A stretch of 64,000 nt of DNA. Origin: Pneumocystis sp. 'macacae'. Its lineage: Eukaryota > Ascomycota > Pneumocystomycetes > Pneumocystales > Pneumocystaceae. Below are positions 1 through 14,203 of the stretch, piece by piece. The notes below the pieces were generated by a model, which did no database searches, had not been told where the DNA came from, and saw nothing but the letters and a program-made list of their open reading frames with translations. The stretch covers positions 62,001 to 126,000 of the forward strand of contig CM030728.1 in NCBI GenBank assembly GCA_018127085.1, written 5' to 3'. The position numbers and the translations under genes are program-made. Every line of letters starts with the position of its first letter. The stretch's first letter is position 1.

Positions 1-28
1 AATATTTTTGTATTTTATTAGATTTTAG

Positions 29-2665
<2,637 letters not shown>

Positions 2666-2730
2666 AAACATATATATGTATATGTACCAACAAATAAAAT
2701 AGAATGCACATTCATATTATCGAAATTGTC

Positions 2731-3432
2731 TTATGAACTGATTAATTTAATTTGAAATGTACAGCTAGGAAGTCCAGTTGTGTCTGCTGAGACAGTACAT
2801 TGTTCCCCTAAATTAGCCATAATGCCCCGAAGTATGCCACATGGAAACCAAAGAAACTACTAAATATTAGAATCAAACATATGTATATATTTTTACAAAC
2901 AATTTGTGCTTTATCAATTGCATCCTGACCACCTGTTTTTGTTGACATTCGCGAAAACCAAGGAAAACAATGGTCAGTTAAAACATAAACACCCTATTAC
3001 ACGTATAAGTTATATACATAATTTTAAACTACTACTTTATGATTTGTCTTAAGATTATCGATCTGTTTTTTAAAAAGTAACATCCATAAATCTTTGCAAA
3101 TGAATTTAATCATATCAAGATGTCCAAAAAAACGCGGTTTATCTTGTGAAAATCTACAAGATCAACACCCATATTTTTTTCAAATTAGCAAACCGCTCAA
3201 CAAGTCTTTGACCAACTTTAAAACCTAATAACACCAATCTATCGTAAATAGCCTCCCGTTCATCATCCTTATACTGAATAACTGCTAAACTAGAGGCCTC
3301 AGAGCCCAAATCTTTAGGAACTTGAGAAGACATTGTCATTAACGTTAATCGTTTCATCAAAAAAACCATTTCAATTAAAAGAAAATCCATACATGAAGCA
3401 TTCACAAATATAGAATGAGGATCCATCTGCAT
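2731..3432 (-). CDS. TRS33: TRAPP complex subunit Trs33 (TRAPPC6)
   Basis: This is a core subunit of the TRAPP tethering complexes, which act as exchange factors for Ypt1/Rab1 in ER-Golgi traffic. The first exon carries the signature YDRLVLLGFKVGQRLVERF. After a 39-nt intron the frame resumes as SQDKPRF, then MIKFICKDLWMLLFKKQIDNL. Later exons give TNH-GVYVLTDHCFPW and the C-terminal PCGILRGIMANLG and CTFQIKLI blocks, all typical of TRAPPC6. The ATG at 3432 gives MQMDPHS; a second ATG six bases downstream is equally possible. The gene is tail-to-tail with ADE5,7. It has at least three introns, and the gaps between them match the family's conserved blocks in order. Confidence 0.88.
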
Positions 3433-3616
3433 TCTCTTCAAAGAAGAATAACGAGTTATTTCTAATAAAAACTTATTTTTAAAATCCCTAACATTTTTTA
3501 AATGTTTTTATAATAAATCGATATCCGACAATTAATGATAAAGATGTCAAAAAATGTTAAAAAATGCAATATCTGTACAGTAGAATTATATATATGCTAA
3601 AGAGATTATATAGAAA

Positions 3617-5703
3617 TTATGAATGTGTTGAATGAATGTTAATAAAACTATTTTTTCTAAATTCATCTTGCCAAATATATGAATTATCTTTTTCAGACCA
3701 TAAGTCAGTAGATAATGAACCCAAAAGTGTGGACGAGACGTTAGCTCCTTTTATACTGTTGTCCTCCAAAGGTTTATAGAGCATAGGAGATTGTTTTGGC
3801 TCCAATGTTGATAATTTTATCGAATTACTTAAAGATCGCTCAACGCTCACAATATTTGTTGGTATAGGAATCGTAGAATCAGACATACTTGAGTCAAGAA
3901 GAAATGTCCTTGGTATATGAGAAAGAGATGATAGATTGATGTGAATTTTTGGAAGATGGATATCAGAAGATAAAGTATTTGTAGGTGTTTCAGTAAAATT
4001 GTTTTGACATTTTTTAAATGGTGGAGAAGAAATATTATTTTCATCGTCACTATCAAGTGTTAAGTCAATTATTGTGGGTGCAGAGCGCTTTTGAGATGAT
4101 TTAGAAAGCGATGATGAAATTGAATGACCTTGTCCAAAAGAAAGCTCATGAGTAAATTTATCAGAAAAAAGTGTAGAATTTTTCAGAGGTGTATTCGAAT
4201 ATTCATCAAAATTAGATGACTCATTATTTATATCAGACTTTGTAGTTGACCAAGTTCCACTAGGATCTATTGTAACTGATTCTACAAAAGGTGAAACAGA
4301 ATTTAAAATTTCTAAAGTATAACTATAATAATTAAATAAAAAACATAAAAATCAAGAACAATACTTATCAATAGCAAGATCTTCTAATTTTTGAATTAAT
4401 TTATTACATATAGGACACTGCCAAGTAGGCGTTTGTTCATTTAATACGAGAAATGAATAAGCATCAAAGCATTGCAAATGATTACAATACAAAGACCTAC
4501 ATGGCAATTCAATACGAGTATAAGAAACAGGATCTTTAAGGGAAATATCACTAGCAGTTGTAATAATATCTCCATCTTCAGAATCTTTTTTTACTTTAAA
4601 AATTAATATATAAAAAAATAAAAAAGAAAAATACGTTTATCTAATAAAGAATCTTTCGACAAATATTTTCCAACTTTAATTCGTTCAATGAGATCATTAA
4701 CAGTATACTTTTGTACTAAATATATGCCAAATGAATATCTCTATTAAATAAATAAAAATGAAACAATAAATAAGAATTAAGCAAACCTTTTCTGTATTTG
4801 AATATATCATCTCAATTTTATTGATTGATTTTGAATCCAAAAACAATAAACTTGTAATATCTACAGGTGGTGCTGTACCAGGCTTTTTTTTTAATCCTCG
4901 AGTATTAGCATTAAGATGTTTTCCATTCACTTTAAAATCAATGTGAACCGGAAATTCTATTAATGCCAATCCAAAAGCAGCTGAATCTGTTGCAGTACAA
5001 AAAAGATAAACTCGATAACATTCATCGGATGTTAGTTTTTCAACAGCTTTTATTGAGAGCTGAACAGACGTTGTTATAGTATCACGTAACATTGCTAGAT
5101 ATACATCAAAAAATAGTACAAGCAGCTGAAATATATTTACGTGGACATATAATAGGACTATTGATATTTTCAAGAATATTATAAAATGGACTAGGTTTAA
5201 AGTTAATTCTTTGAAAAACTATATGAAATAAGGCTAAATTTTTAGAAAATTACATCTCATTTTACCATTAACTGTTGGTAAAGATAATGATAGTGTTGGA
5301 ACCGGTACATCTAAAGATGAAGAAATCACAGGTGTACTACAAAATTATCAATAAAGACAAAAGATAAATAATAAAAAATACTTTGACCCATAAGAAACAA
5401 CACAAGATGAGTGTGGTTGAAAATGAATTCCCATAATACTGTTTTTAAGACGTTCATATTGAACAACATCTTTTGTTTCAACCACTCTATCAAGTAACTC
5501 TCGAAGACGATTAATCAAAGTATATTTTTTCCCAGATACAGGAAGCCCAAATTCCTTAAGAATAGTCTTTAATGTCGTTACTAATAACCTGTTTTCCAGA
5601 TGATGAATAATCAACTAAAATATATTGTTAAGAACTAAAAAATTAGTCTTTTTTTGTAGTTTTTTCTAACCGGATAATTCTGGAACGGAGGCAGATATTG
5701 CAT
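3617..5703 (-). CDS. SIZ/PIAS-type SUMO E3 ligase
   Basis: The gene encodes a nuclear SUMO E3 ligase of the Siz1/Pli1/PIAS family. Domain order is diagnostic. An N-terminal SAP helix pair (LKEFGLPVSGKKYTLINRL) binds DNA. A PINIT domain at about 4.8-5.2 kb includes YRVYLFCTATDSA and HLNANTRGLKKKPGTAPP. A SP-RING/MIZ zinc finger at about 4.38-4.56 kb reads CRSLYCNHLQCFDA and WQCPICNK. A Ser-rich tail with acidic/hydrophobic stretches, a possible SUMO-interacting region, runs to the stop at 3617. The chosen start at 5703 gives MQYLPPFQNYP joined over an intron to LIIHHLEN. At least five introns are present. The gene diverges from the DUF2423 gene with 262 bp between starts. It could be called pli1 by analogy with fission yeast. 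Confidence 0.9.
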
Positions 5704-5965
5704 ATTTTTTCTAAGGTGAAAATTCAGTAAAAACTATCTGTTTCTTCGAATTTTCATTATATCTTTTAAAACAGATGTTAGATATCCTTCGACGATCTCA
5801 ATCATTATTATATTGGGAAAAACTGTTATAATGTGTATATATTGATCACAATTTAAATAATAATTAATATGGGTTTAGATGCATGCTTTTATTATTTTTT
5901 AAAAGAACGAAAAGTTAATATACTATAGAAGTGTTATTTTAAATAACATTTTAAAAAATTTAAAA

Positions 5966-6463
5966 ATGGCCAAATCCATTCGATCTCATAAAAAGAAACG
6001 TTTTCGGTCAATCAAACGCAAAAATGTTTTTGAGCCTCTCTATACAGCTCGTATAGAAAGACTTTCTTCATGTTTAAAAAAACTTTCTAGCAAAGATAGT
6101 GATAATTCTGATGAAATGGTTATTGATAACGATCAAAAGAAGGGTATGAGTAATCATATTGAAGGTACATATTTTCTCATTTTTATTGATTCCCCTTTAT
6201 AAGCTTTTTAAATTCAATGCTTTTCATTTTGAAATCCCAATAATGACATTATATTTATATACTAATATTTTTAAGATGCTATAAACATGAATATAGATGA
6301 GATTTCAGCTTCTCAAACAGAGAAAAAAAACAGTGACATTGATGTATCTAAAACCTCTTTAGAGATAAACTTAAAAAAAAAAAATCGAAGAAAGTTTTAT
6401 AAAAAAAAGCGATCTTTTGGTACAGTTTTTCCTGAGCGAAGACAGAAAAAAAATAAACGTTAA
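5966..6463 (+). CDS. Small basic nucleolar-type protein, DUF2423 / LLPH family
   Basis: The N-terminus MAKSIRSHKKKRFRSIKR is the hallmark of the DUF2423 family (yeast YBL028C, metazoan LLP homolog), which are short basic proteins linked to pre-60S ribosome assembly. Exon 1 ends near SNHIEG. An intron of roughly 110 nt follows, and the frame resumes with DAINMNIDEIS. The protein closes with the lysine-rich RRKFYKKKRSFGTVFPERR-QKKNKR tail also seen in the family. Total length is about 120 residues, usual for the family. The middle is acidic and Ser-rich. The ribosome-assembly role is taken from family knowledge, not from this sequence. Confidence 0.8.
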
Positions 6464-6839
6464 ATTGCATTGACATATAAAAAAAAGAAATATTATATCC
6501 CACTTACATTTTATATATTATTTTATGTTGAGTTTAAAAATGAAATTAATATAAATGTATTTATATAAATTTATTATTTCTAAATTATTATTACTTTCTA
6601 GAACTTTAAATATGTTACATTATTATCAGTCTCTAATTATAAAAAAAAATTAAACATAAACCTTTCAGTATTAAAATTTAAATGATTACTTAAACCTTTC
6701 ATCATACTCAATGTCCAAATTATCATTATTTCATAGCAAATACAAAATAGCCGTTATGAAATTAACAATAGAAAAAAAATAATTGTTGAATATTTAATAT
6801 GCAAATTTATATAAGTGACTAAACACACAATGCAGAAAA
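6464..6839. other. AT-rich convergent intergenic region
   Basis: This gap of about 375 bp lies between the stop of the DUF2423 gene and the stop of MCMBP, which run towards each other. It is A/T-homopolymer rich and presumably holds both 3' untranslated regions. I see no open frame, structured RNA or repeat in it. Confidence 0.6.
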
Positions 6840-8862
6840 TTATTTTGATATATCAAGACTGGAAGCTAAACGAACTGCATTCGTCCAATGATTCCACAAA
6901 ACGGTTTCAGACCCACATGCTTTAGCAAATAATTTAGCAAGACTAATACGAAGTCCAAATTCTTTCTCGTTAATTTTATTTCCGAGTTGACGTTGTTTAA
7001 CAAAATCAGACTGAATTCTTTCAGAAATTTCATTCGATATTGTAACGGAGAGCTGTCTTATGGTAGCAAAGTACTTTCTGAAGCTAGTTAATTTATCAGA
7101 AGCAATATGCAAAAACGGTTTTAAATCAGGTGATATTTGAGATTTTATAGGAATAGAAACATCAATCTAAAAACAATATTAGTATACAAATTATATTATT
7201 TAAAACAAAATCCATACAGGCAATAACGTCTTTCCAGTTTTACTTAAAACAATTATCTATAAAAATAAAAATCAAATAATTCTTAGAGATTTATATTACT
7301 GTAAGATCTGTTTCTATCTCAAATTCACTAAATGAAAAATGAAATGGAAGAACTTGAGATAAAATTACTTGATTAAGAGAACGTAAATTCCGTACACCTA
7401 TTTATAGATTAAATTATATATTAACAATTATTATATATGTTATTATACCAGTATCATTTAATGTCCCTTCATCCATGTTCGTCTCATCAAAACAGACAAC
7501 AGTTCCTTTAGCTAATTGCATAATACCAGCCTGTAATTTCTCACCATCACTTAAAGGATAGAATTTATTATTATTAAGAGTATGAATGTCTATTTTTTCA
7601 TATATAAAAGCTGGAAGAACATTACTGAGAAATTCTTTAAATTTCGAAAGCATATTAGGTAAGCAATTTCGAATGTTAACAGGAAAAGAGCCCAAGACCA
7701 TTGTTGATAGTCTTGAAGATCTATTTTTATTTAAGCAAAGATATATATATATATATACTAACACACTAGATACTAAGCTTAAAAGAAGAAACTCAGCAAC
7801 TAAATTGTCGTTACAAAATATATCTGCTAAATAATTGATAATCTCAGTTCTTATTTTCATTATATTATCTACAAGTTTTAGAAAAAAAAATTTGACCAGC
7901 CTTTTTACCATTTTCTATTGTTCCAAGACTCCTAGTAACTAATTTGTTTAGATTAATCGTATTCATATGTATAACATGTATAATAGGAAGTTGAAATTTA
8001 ACGATATGTTGATCGTTTGTCATGTGTTCTTGGATAGTTTCTACATCTTTTTCAAAAATACCAGCAACTTCCACAACATCGCAGACATGAAATCGTGTTT
8101 CCATTCCAGCATAGACTTTTAAAATCACAGCAAGGTGTTTTTGGTTTTTTAATGGAAATCTTTCAGAGATATATGTCTCTAATGATGTATCAAGTGACAG
8201 TGAATTTAACTCCTTAACCAGATCATGATTCAACCACTCTGACTCACCAGGAATCGAAGTAGCATAGAAACAATGCCTCTCATCTAACAAAATGGTCGGA
8301 TCAGACAAATCCAATATAGTTCTTTCAAGTGTAAATAAATCGTAACGAGAAAGCACCCATCCCTTAATAAATATAAGCTATTAGACTTTTTCTTTCATGG
8401 ATTAAAAACAGTTACCTTATCCTTTATTTTATATGCACCCATAGATATTTCTTGACCAAAATTCGTATCTTGAATCATACCTAGAATATTTTAGTTTTAA
8501 AACAAAATATACAATATTTTTCTCAGTATACATGTCATTCTAACAAGTTTCCCTGAAAAAAGAAGATCATTTGGCGTTTTTTCTAGAGATGGTATCTATT
8601 ATGCTTATGTTTATAATATAAAAAAATATTTTTTTATTAAAAAATATACCTTTTCAAAGTGAAAGTCAGAATTAAATACCTCAAGAAAACATTGTTGAAT
8701 ATTAAAATCTGAAAAAATATTTATTGACTCATTTTTCCTATATTTTTCTGCTTTTTTTTAATTAAAATAGATCTCATAAAAAGGCTTTAAAAACAGACCA
8801 AAAATAGACCCAATTTCAACAAGAGGATCATCTAACCATTTTCTAACAACCGACTGAACCAT
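6840..8862 (-). CDS. MCM-binding protein (MCMBP / ETG1 family)
   Basis: MCMBP binds free MCM2-7 subunits in the nucleus, helping to build or unload the replicative helicase. The family signature LSDGEKLQAGIMQLAKGT followed by VVCFDETNMDEGTL is clear in the middle exon. The C-terminus FRKYFATIRQLSV, FVKQRQLGNKIN and LAKLFAKACGSETVLWNHW also matches. The start at 8862 gives MVQSVVRKWLDDPLVEIGSIFG, the usual N-terminus with the W-x-x-x-P region. Several introns interrupt it. S. cerevisiae lacks this gene, while fission yeast and animals have it, so its presence fits a Taphrinomycotina genome. Its start lies only 113 bp from the divergent RFC4 start, so the two replication genes probably share a promoter. 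Confidence 0.88.
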
Positions 8863-8975
8863 TTTTAATTTACAACTTGCAATACCTAAAATTAAGAGTT
8901 CTTAAGAATTTGTATTAAACTATTATTCTATTAACGTATCGTTGCATCTCGATGATTGTTGAGCTATATTAAAAA
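8863..8975. promoter_or_regulatory. Shared divergent promoter, MCMBP / RFC4
   Basis: Only 113 bp separate the start codons of MCMBP (minus) and RFC4 (plus). Both are DNA-replication genes, so a shared, possibly S-phase-linked promoter is plausible. I do not see a clear MluI cell-cycle box (ACGCGT) in it. The element is inferred from geometry alone. Confidence 0.45.
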
Positions 8976-10295
8976 ATGATCAACAGCACAAGCGATAATG
9001 AAATAAAAAATTGCACATTTAGCAATAATAATAACCCTTCTAATGAAAAATATAGTTATGATCTTCCATGGTATTTTTTCCATGCTAATTCAAATGTAAA
9101 TTGAGTGTTTAACAGGGTAGAAAAGTATCGTCCTACACGTCTTGAAGATATTGTAGGAAATACAGAAACAATTGAAAGATTAAAAGTTATTTCAGTGAAT
9201 GGAAATATGGTATTTCATTTCATAAGACTGAAAAAGTATTTATTTTCTATAGCCACATATTATGATCTCTGTTTTTTTTTTTAAAAAATAAATATTATAA
9301 ATATTAATAAAGTTATAGGGAATGCCAGGAATCGGAAAAACAACATCTGTAATGTGTCTTGCACGACAGATGCTTGGAAATGCATTTGGGGAAGCTGTGC
9401 TTGAATTGAATGCATCTGATGAACGGTATTGTATTTTTTAATCTAATATGATTTTAACTTTTAAAAGTGGTATTGATATTGTTCGCAACCGCATTAAAGG
9501 TTTCTCGCAAAAAAAAGTAAATCTTCCCCCAGGAAAGCATAAAATAATCATTTTGGATGAAGCAGATAGGTAATAAACAGAGTATTTTATATTTTATTAA
9601 ATTTTAAAGTATGACTCCTGGGGCACAACAAGCACTTCGAAGAATTATGGAAATTTATTCCAATACTACGCGGTTTGCATTTATATGTAATCAATCTAAC
9701 AAGATTATTGAGCCAATACAATCAAGATGTGCAATTCTTAGATATTCTAGATTAAGTGATCAACAAATTCTTCAAAGATTACTTGAAATATGTAAAATTG
9801 AAAATATTCAATATAACGACGATGGCCTTTCTGCACTTATATTTTCTTCAGAAGGTGATATGCGGCAAGCAATTAACAATCTTCAAAGTACAGTCATGGG
9901 TTTTGGATTTGTTAAAGGAGAAAATGTATTTAAAATAGTCGATCAGCCATCTCCTGGAGCAATAAAAAGCATTATCAATAGTTGTGGAAAAGGGGACATC
10001 AATACTGCGATCGAAACCCTTAAAGATCTTTTAAATTTAGGATATAGTGTTTTGGATATTATTACAACATTTTTTAAAGTTGTAAAAATGATGGATGAAT
10101 TACCTGAATATACACGTTTAGAGTATATTAAAGTAACACACATCTTGAAAAAACGTGTTTTTAATCTAGATTTAGGAAATTGGGACAACACATATGATTA
10201 TTCTTGAAGGAGTACAAACATCATTACAATTATGTGGGTTGCTTGCACGTCTAACAAAAAAGAATATGGATCCCAAGTATTTTTCTATAAATTAA
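8976..10295 (+). CDS. RFC4: Replication factor C small subunit (yeast Rfc4 / human RFC2 type)
   Basis: RFC is the AAA+ clamp loader that opens PCNA at primer ends. After a short N-terminal tail, exon 2 begins [15 protein letters not shown]. Walker A is [10 protein letters not shown], Walker B is IILDEAD-SMT (split by an intron), the SRC motif is IEPIQSRCA, and sensor 2 lies in [14 protein letters not shown]. The collar region ([32 protein letters not shown]) most resembles the Rfc4/RFC2 subunit rather than Rfc2, Rfc3 or Rfc5. The frame continues past an intron after LEYIK into [12 protein letters not shown] and stops at 10295 after FSIN. About six introns are present. It is divergent from MCMBP and convergent with RCE1. 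Confidence 0.92.
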
Positions 10296-10471
10296 AGTAC
10301 AAAAAGATGCTAATAAATAACATGTTGAGTTAATTATGTTAATTTTAATAGTACTTTATAAAAATAAGAAAGTAAACAAAAATATGTATAATAATCAAAA
10401 TATGTAAAATAATCCTGTTGAATTAGAATGCTGATTTAATTGTATCTTTAAAAATTAATCGGAAAATTGTC

Positions 10472-11400
10472 TCAGAAAGGTTGTGTTAAGGGCTTAAAAA
10501 AAAAAATAAATCCAATAATTCCAAGCCATAGCATCGTATAATAGATTACTGTTTTTAATTTAGACGCTTCAACTGATCCATATAATTGCGGGAATCCCAT
10601 CCAATTGCAAAAAGCATGCACTACCACAATAGACCAAAAATTTTGATTATATAAATACAGATATGAAACAAATCCTCCAAATACTGCCGTATAAAAAAAC
10701 TGAAAAAGATATACTGAGAGACCAGTCTTGACATAACTAGGATGTGAAAGACAATACTCATATAAATGATGTATATGTGCTATATGAATTAATCATAATA
10801 ACATAGCAAAGACTATTTACCTATTCCAAATAACAAAGAAGCAATCATAATTGTCTTCAATGTAGACATCTGACGTAGTAGGGGAATCATACATGAGCGG
10901 AACACAAATTCTTCACTAAATGGTCCCTACTTATATTAATTATTTTAAAAATATTCTTATTATCATACAACTACATAATTTCTCCATCTGATCCAATGTT
11001 GAGTGGTGCGATTAGTATGTAATGATGATATTGTAGATAAAAAAGACATATCGGATCTACCTGCAAGTCCAATTCGTTTTATAAAAGGCCCAAAAAATAA
11101 GAAGAACACTAAAACCAGAGACCGTAGAACATCTCGTCCTTTACATGGCCAGATTCCCAAAATAAAGAAAGTATGCGGAAAATACTTAACATGTGGCGGA
11201 CGTGTAAGCAATACTGTTGACAAACCGCAAATAATACACAGGTACAAAACAGCTTTTGTTCGGCGCTTGATTATGGCAGGTGTATTTCTCTGTGCAAGAT
11301 TTATCTTTGTTGAAGGAAAATACAAAATAAATATATAAAGGATCGCATAAGTGAAACAAATAATTGATCCAATCGGCTGTGTAATAGCGTACAAAACCAT
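10472..11400 (-). CDS. RCE1: CAAX prenyl protease 2 (Rce1)
   Basis: Rce1 is an ER integral membrane endopeptidase that removes the AAX tripeptide from prenylated Ras, Rho and a-factor type proteins. The ABI-family catalytic motif EExxxR is visible as SEEFVFRSC, with the downstream histidines in LFGIAHIHHLYEY and the HAFCNWMGFP block near the C-terminus. Hydrophobic segments flank these motifs. I chose the ATG at 11400 (MVLYAITQPIG) because the segment after it aligns with the family's N-terminal AYVGSLY-like helix; the open frame continues upstream without a better ATG. The intron before GPFSEEF ends at about 10928. The gene lies 92 bp downstream of the SNF8 stop on the same strand. Confidence 0.88.
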
Positions 11401-11492
11401 ATACGATGATATGTAATTATAGAGTAGTATAATCGATAGAGGGGTGGTTATTAAAAAATATAACAATATTAAAAAGTTATTCAATAATGTTT

Positions 11493-12371
11493 CTAAAGCT
11501 TCTGATAAATATGTGGCAACCAAAATTCAGGTTCTTCTGCTTGTTTATCAATCCAAAGAAGTGATTGAGATAATAAATCTTCCTGCACAAATAAGCCAAT
11601 AAAAGAGACAGATATATAAATACAAGAACGTTTGAAATACGGTGTAAATCCCATTGTAGATTGTCTTGAAGTAGCGTTAAAGAAACATGACCTAAAACCT
11701 ATTAAAAGTATTTAGATACAAATGTTAAAAAAAAAAGAATTAAACTTGTGCAATATTCAAAACAGTAAATTGGTCTGGATTAAGCTCATTTGGAAGTGAG
11801 CATATCATATCTCGTTTCCCAATTCGAATAACTTTAAATCCAGATTCAAGAATATCGAGTGTTTTAATCGATTGCAAAATATCTTCTCTATACTGATTAA
11901 TCATTTTAAAAAAAGCAATACAGTATACTCGGAAACAAGAGTCCCTCCAGAGTCCTTGCGTATTCCATTGATATATTGCAATGCTTGTTGAAGCTCAATT
12001 AGCCCTCCATTTTCTCGTCGTGTATGTCGACAAAGTTCTACAACTTGAACAGATAAACCAAAATAAAAATCACGAATATCAAGCATATTCGACCAAAAAG
12101 TGCGTTCCTTAGAACCAGTTGATGCCAATGGATCGATTCCAATTGCTTTGCACATCTGAGAAAATGCACGTCTAAATGAAGGATCGGCATGAATATCTCT
12201 ACGATATTTGCGAGCAAACTCTGTTAAAACTACTTTAAACGCAGATAATTGTATAGAGAGGTTTTCCACATGAGTTTTAATCAAATCTTTGCTCAAATTT
12301 TCGCACTTTTCGGTATACTTTTCCTGATTTTCAAATGCACCTAATCCAACTCCTCTTCTGCCTCGTATCAT
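11493..12371 (-). CDS. SNF8: ESCRT-II subunit Snf8 / Vps22 (EAP30)
   Basis: ESCRT-II acts on endosomes to sort ubiquitinated cargo into multivesicular bodies. The start at 12371 gives MIRGRRGVGLGAFENQ, the conserved Vps22 N-terminus. It is followed by a helical stretch and FARKYRRDIHADPSFRRAF, MCKAIGIDPLAS, then FYFGLSVQVVELC and NGGLIELQQ of the first winged helix. Later exons give LNPDQFTVLN, VSLTLLQDNLQWDLHRISN and, after a 49-nt intron, EDLLSQSLLWIDK and EPEFWLPHIYQKL before the stop at 11493. The final exon overlaps the open frame upstream of RCE1 but not its chosen start. Confidence 0.92.
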
Positions 12372-13263
12372 TTTTATCAATAAAAAGAAAAAATATATCT
12401 TCAATTAAAATATATAAGTCCTTTTTATAAAATTTAGCATAAATGTCTTTTTTTGATTCAAAACAAGAAATTTTGTTTATCACCTATTGATAAGTCGATT
12501 ACTTCACGATAAGCTTCAGTTTTAATCAAATAAAAAAGTGGAAAAGAATTCATATATAAAATGGACATGTTTAAAATTTTACAATGAAGAGAATCAATAT
12601 AAATATATTACATATATATAAACACACATATATATATATATTACAAGATTAGAAAAAATTGAAGTTATAAAATAGTTTTTTAAAAAAACTGAAAATATAA
12701 TTAAACGTTTTAATTGAGAGAAATTCTTTTTCCTTCTAACAATGCATCCCGTTTATATTTTTTAATTCTTTTTAGGAAAAGATCAAGTTTAATTTATACC
12801 AAATTATGAAACAACTTAATTTTAAGATTATTTATTTAAAAAAATTACATACAAACCATGTTTATATTTAATCCATAAAAATTCAGGATATGGTACCAAA
12901 TCATGAATAAATATAAGTATTGGATTTTATAAAATATTTTGAAAATTTTTCTTTTAAAGAGATATTAAAATAAAAAATCATAAAAACCACAAAATATAAA
13001 AATCAATATACCTTTTTTGTATTTAAAAGAATGAAGATGGTTTTTCTGAATAAAGATTAAAGTATTAATGAGATATTGTATATTTATTTATATTGTTGAA
13101 AAATGCTTTTTCTTTTTAAAAAAGTAATTATTTTAACCGAAATTTTCTCTTCTAAAGCATATAGTTACCTTGAATAGAGACAAAAGTTATTCTACATTTT
13201 CTTTGTATTCTCTAAGCTTGATAATTAGATTTAATTAAGTAAATAATATTTTTCATATACTTA
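12372..13263. other. Gene-free AT-rich gap, 0.9 kb
   Basis: This stretch separates the SNF8 start from the TIM8 stop. It is dominated by A and T runs and short TA dinucleotide tracts (around 12601-12645). I find no conserved exon, tRNA or repeat family. It presumably contains the SNF8 promoter and the TIM8 3' region. Confidence 0.6.
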
Positions 13264-13548
13264 CTATTTTATAAGATAAATATTAACATCAAGCCATCGA
13301 TCAACACAATTCTGAAGACATGTCTCTTCGTTACGATCTAAACTATTTCCAAGTTTGCCTACAACACATCTTTTAAAACACCGATCTGTAAATTCAAGAA
13401 TACCTTAACAATTTAGCTAATGTTTAAATAAAAAAATTAAAAAACCCTGCTGAATCTTTGCTCTTCCATTCTCTTGTTCAATAAATTGAGAAAGCTCGTC
13501 ACGGCTTTTATCATCAAGACCTTCTAAAAGTTTTAAAGTATCTGCCAT
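13264..13548 (-). CDS. TIM8: Mitochondrial intermembrane-space chaperone Tim8
   Basis: Tim8 pairs with Tim13 to escort hydrophobic precursors across the mitochondrial intermembrane space. The gene has two exons and encodes about 80 residues. Exon 1 gives MADTLKLLEGLDD and LSQFIEQENGRAKIQQ. After an AT-rich intron of about 44 nt, exon 2 gives GILEFTDRCFKRCV, EETCLQNCVDRWLDVN and the stop at 13264. The twin CX3C motifs (CFKRC and CLQNC) are intact with the usual spacing. FTDRCFKRC and NCVDRWLD favour Tim8 over Tim9, Tim10 or Tim13. It is easy to miss, because neither exon is long. Confidence 0.88.
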
Positions 13549-14203
13549 TTTTTTTTAAAAAAAATTAAATTTTAAAAGTACAAAATTGGTTTTTTAAAAA
13601 AATATAATTATAAGGAATATATTGTAATACTTCAATACTTTAAAAATATGTATAAATAATAAATATTTTTTTGTATCTTTATATGTCTATTTATATATAA
13701 AAACAGTTTTAAATAAATAGAAAAACCAAATATTAATATAATATTGTATATAATTATGAAAAGAAAAATAATTACTATTTTCTATAAAATTTTATTGAAT
13801 AGACTCTATTTGCAAAAGAAAATTAGTTTAAATTTCATAAATAGTTAATACTAGGTTCTTTTCAAAAAAACAGTTTTATATAAAAATATTACTTGATAAT
13901 ACAATAAAGAATACACTAAGAAAAACAAGATAAAACGAGTATAAAAATAAGTTTATTTTGAAATATATAGTGCCAAATTTTTTATAAAGTTTTAATACAA
14001 AAATACTTTTTTTTTCAAAAAAAAACAATTCTTAAAGTTTATAAATTTATAATTAAAATATAAATATTTTAAAAATAGTAAATTTCGTCTTTTTATAAAT
14101 TTCTTAAAAATGTTTTTAAAATAAATAAAATTATTCTGTTATTTTACAATACTCGGTATAGAAAGATATTCCTTTTTCTATATCTTTCTGCAAATATTAA
14201 AAC
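13549..14203. other. Gene-free AT-rich gap, 0.65 kb
   Basis: This gap lies between the TIM8 start and the malate dehydrogenase stop, both minus-strand genes. It is almost entirely A/T homopolymer and simple AT sequence. No open frame, RNA gene or repeat was recognised. Confidence 0.6.
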